Source: Gammaproteobacteria bacterium
GTDB taxonomy: Bacteria; Pseudomonadota; Gammaproteobacteria; QOAV01
DNA length: 6,370 nt
Direction: 5' to 3'
Assembly: GCA_003972845.1 (NCBI GenBank)
Contig: QOAV01000233.1
Span: 1 to 6,370 of the forward strand
The notes beneath the pieces are model-generated. The model did not search any database, was not told the origin of the DNA, and worked only from the letters and a program-made list of their open reading frames with translations. Below are positions 5,865-6,370 of this stretch, one piece after another. Position 1 is the stretch's first letter. Each line of letters begins with the position of its first letter. The position numbers and the translations under genes are program-made.

Positions 5865-5893
5865 ATCGTCGTAGCATCAAGCGGCGGTTTTTT
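5865..5893 (+). terminator. Possible intrinsic terminator after the argC unit
   Basis: ATCGTCG (5865-5871) can pair with CGGCGGT (5882-5888), using two G-T wobbles, across a 10-base loop, and runs into six T at 5888-5893. It would end the argC transcript before the bactofilin gene, but the stem is modest. Just upstream, GGGTTAACCC (5855-5864) is a perfect palindrome. The rest of the 218 bp spacer holds no supported gene. Confidence 0.4.
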
Positions 5894-5961
5894 ATATAGT
5901 AGCGGGCCGGTTGCGCCAGGGATTGGTCCGGGAAATCATCTTTTTTGAGGAGTAGAGGTTT

Positions 5962-6370
5962 ATGGCTATCATGGGTAAAAAGGGTTCGGCTGACCTGGGT
6001 CCGGTCGATACAATTGATACATTGATCGGAAACAAGGCCGAGTTTACCGGCGACATTTCGTTTTCAGGCGGTCTGAGGGTGGACGGCAAGATTATTGGCA
6101 ACGTTTCGTCAAAATCCGGTGATGGCGCTTCTTCACTGGTATTGAGCGAATCGGGGGAAATCGATGGCAATGTCGATGTGGCCCATATTCTGGTGAATGG
6201 CACCATCAATGGCAATGTGCGATCTGCCGGCAAGGTTGAACTGCAGCCCAAAGCGAAAGTGAATGGTGACCTGCATTACAAAATCATTGAAATGCAACTG
6301 GGTTCGGTGGTCAATGGCGGTCTTTTCTCCGATGGCGGCAAGGATGAGATTTCCACCTTGAAATCCGTGC
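5962..6370 (+). CDS. Bactofilin (polymer-forming cytoskeletal protein), C-terminus cut by window edge
   Basis: The frame is open from the ATG at 5962 to the right edge, giving 136 residues and no stop. Bactofilins are small proteins that self-assemble without nucleotides into filaments at the inner face of the membrane and help place cell-wall or other envelope machinery. The core (about 16-123) shows the repeating short strands of a right-handed beta-helix with regular Gly and hydrophobic positions: DTLIGNKAEFTGDISFSGGL (19-38), RVDGKIIGNV, LSESGEIDGNV, HILVNGTINGNV, then the family-typical LQPKAKVNGDLHYKIIEMQL (94-113) and GSVVNGGLF. The N-terminal tail MAIMGKKGSAD is short and flexible. 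GAGGAG (5947-5952) and AGAGG (5954-5958) give a good ribosome binding site for 5962; Met4 at 5971 is an alternative start. Most of the bactofilin domain is present and probably little is missing. Confidence 0.95.
   Translation, partial: MAIMGKKGSADLGPVDTIDTLIGNKAEFTGDISFSGGLRVDGKIIGNVSSKSGDGASSLVLSESGEIDGNVDVAHILVNGTINGNVRSAGKVELQPKAKVNGDLHYKIIEMQLGSVVNGGLFSDGGKDEISTLKSV

Overview
The window looks like chromosomal DNA from a betaproteobacterium, probably in or near the Nitrosomonadales (for example the Gallionellaceae or Sulfuricellaceae). The main support is the gene order rplM-rpsI-argC-(coiled-coil DUF6776-like gene)-bactofilin, which as I recall is typical of that class. The close match of L13, S9 and ArgC to betaproteobacterial forms fits this. 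The genus is an inference and cannot be settled from the sequence alone. I see no transposase, integrase, phage gene, CRISPR array, tRNA or rRNA.

Left part (1-2423). A minus-strand gene for a secreted protein with a transthyretin/carboxypeptidase-regulatory-like fold runs off the left edge. It is preceded by about 450 bp without a gene, rich in GC hairpins and holding a CRP-like palindrome. Next on the minus strand is a PLP-dependent aminotransferase of the alanine/serine-glyoxylate type. It is transcribed divergently, across a 105 bp spacer, from a small plus-strand thioredoxin-like [2Fe-2S] ferredoxin gene.

Middle (2424-3051). This stretch of about 630 bp has no protein gene but is not empty. 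It holds a sigma70 promoter with both hexamers matching consensus and a 16 bp spacer. About 130 bp downstream is a strong intrinsic terminator. Together they define a probable small RNA of about 131 nt with C-rich anti-Shine-Dalgarno-like motifs. After it comes a degenerate tandem repeat with a period of about 59 bp and roughly 3.5 copies, and then a weak candidate promoter for the ribosomal protein operon. The small RNA is the most novel-looking item in the window.

Right part (3052-6370). rplM and rpsI (ribosomal proteins L13 and S9) form a two-gene operon closed by a strong terminator. argC (third enzyme of arginine biosynthesis from glutamate via acetylated intermediates) follows on the same strand. 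It is coupled by an 11 bp gap to a gene for a single-pass membrane protein with a periplasmic coiled coil. After a 218 bp spacer with a possible terminator, a bactofilin gene with a good ribosome binding site begins and is cut by the right edge. The membrane protein and the bactofilin may act together at the cell envelope; that link is inferred from gene order only.
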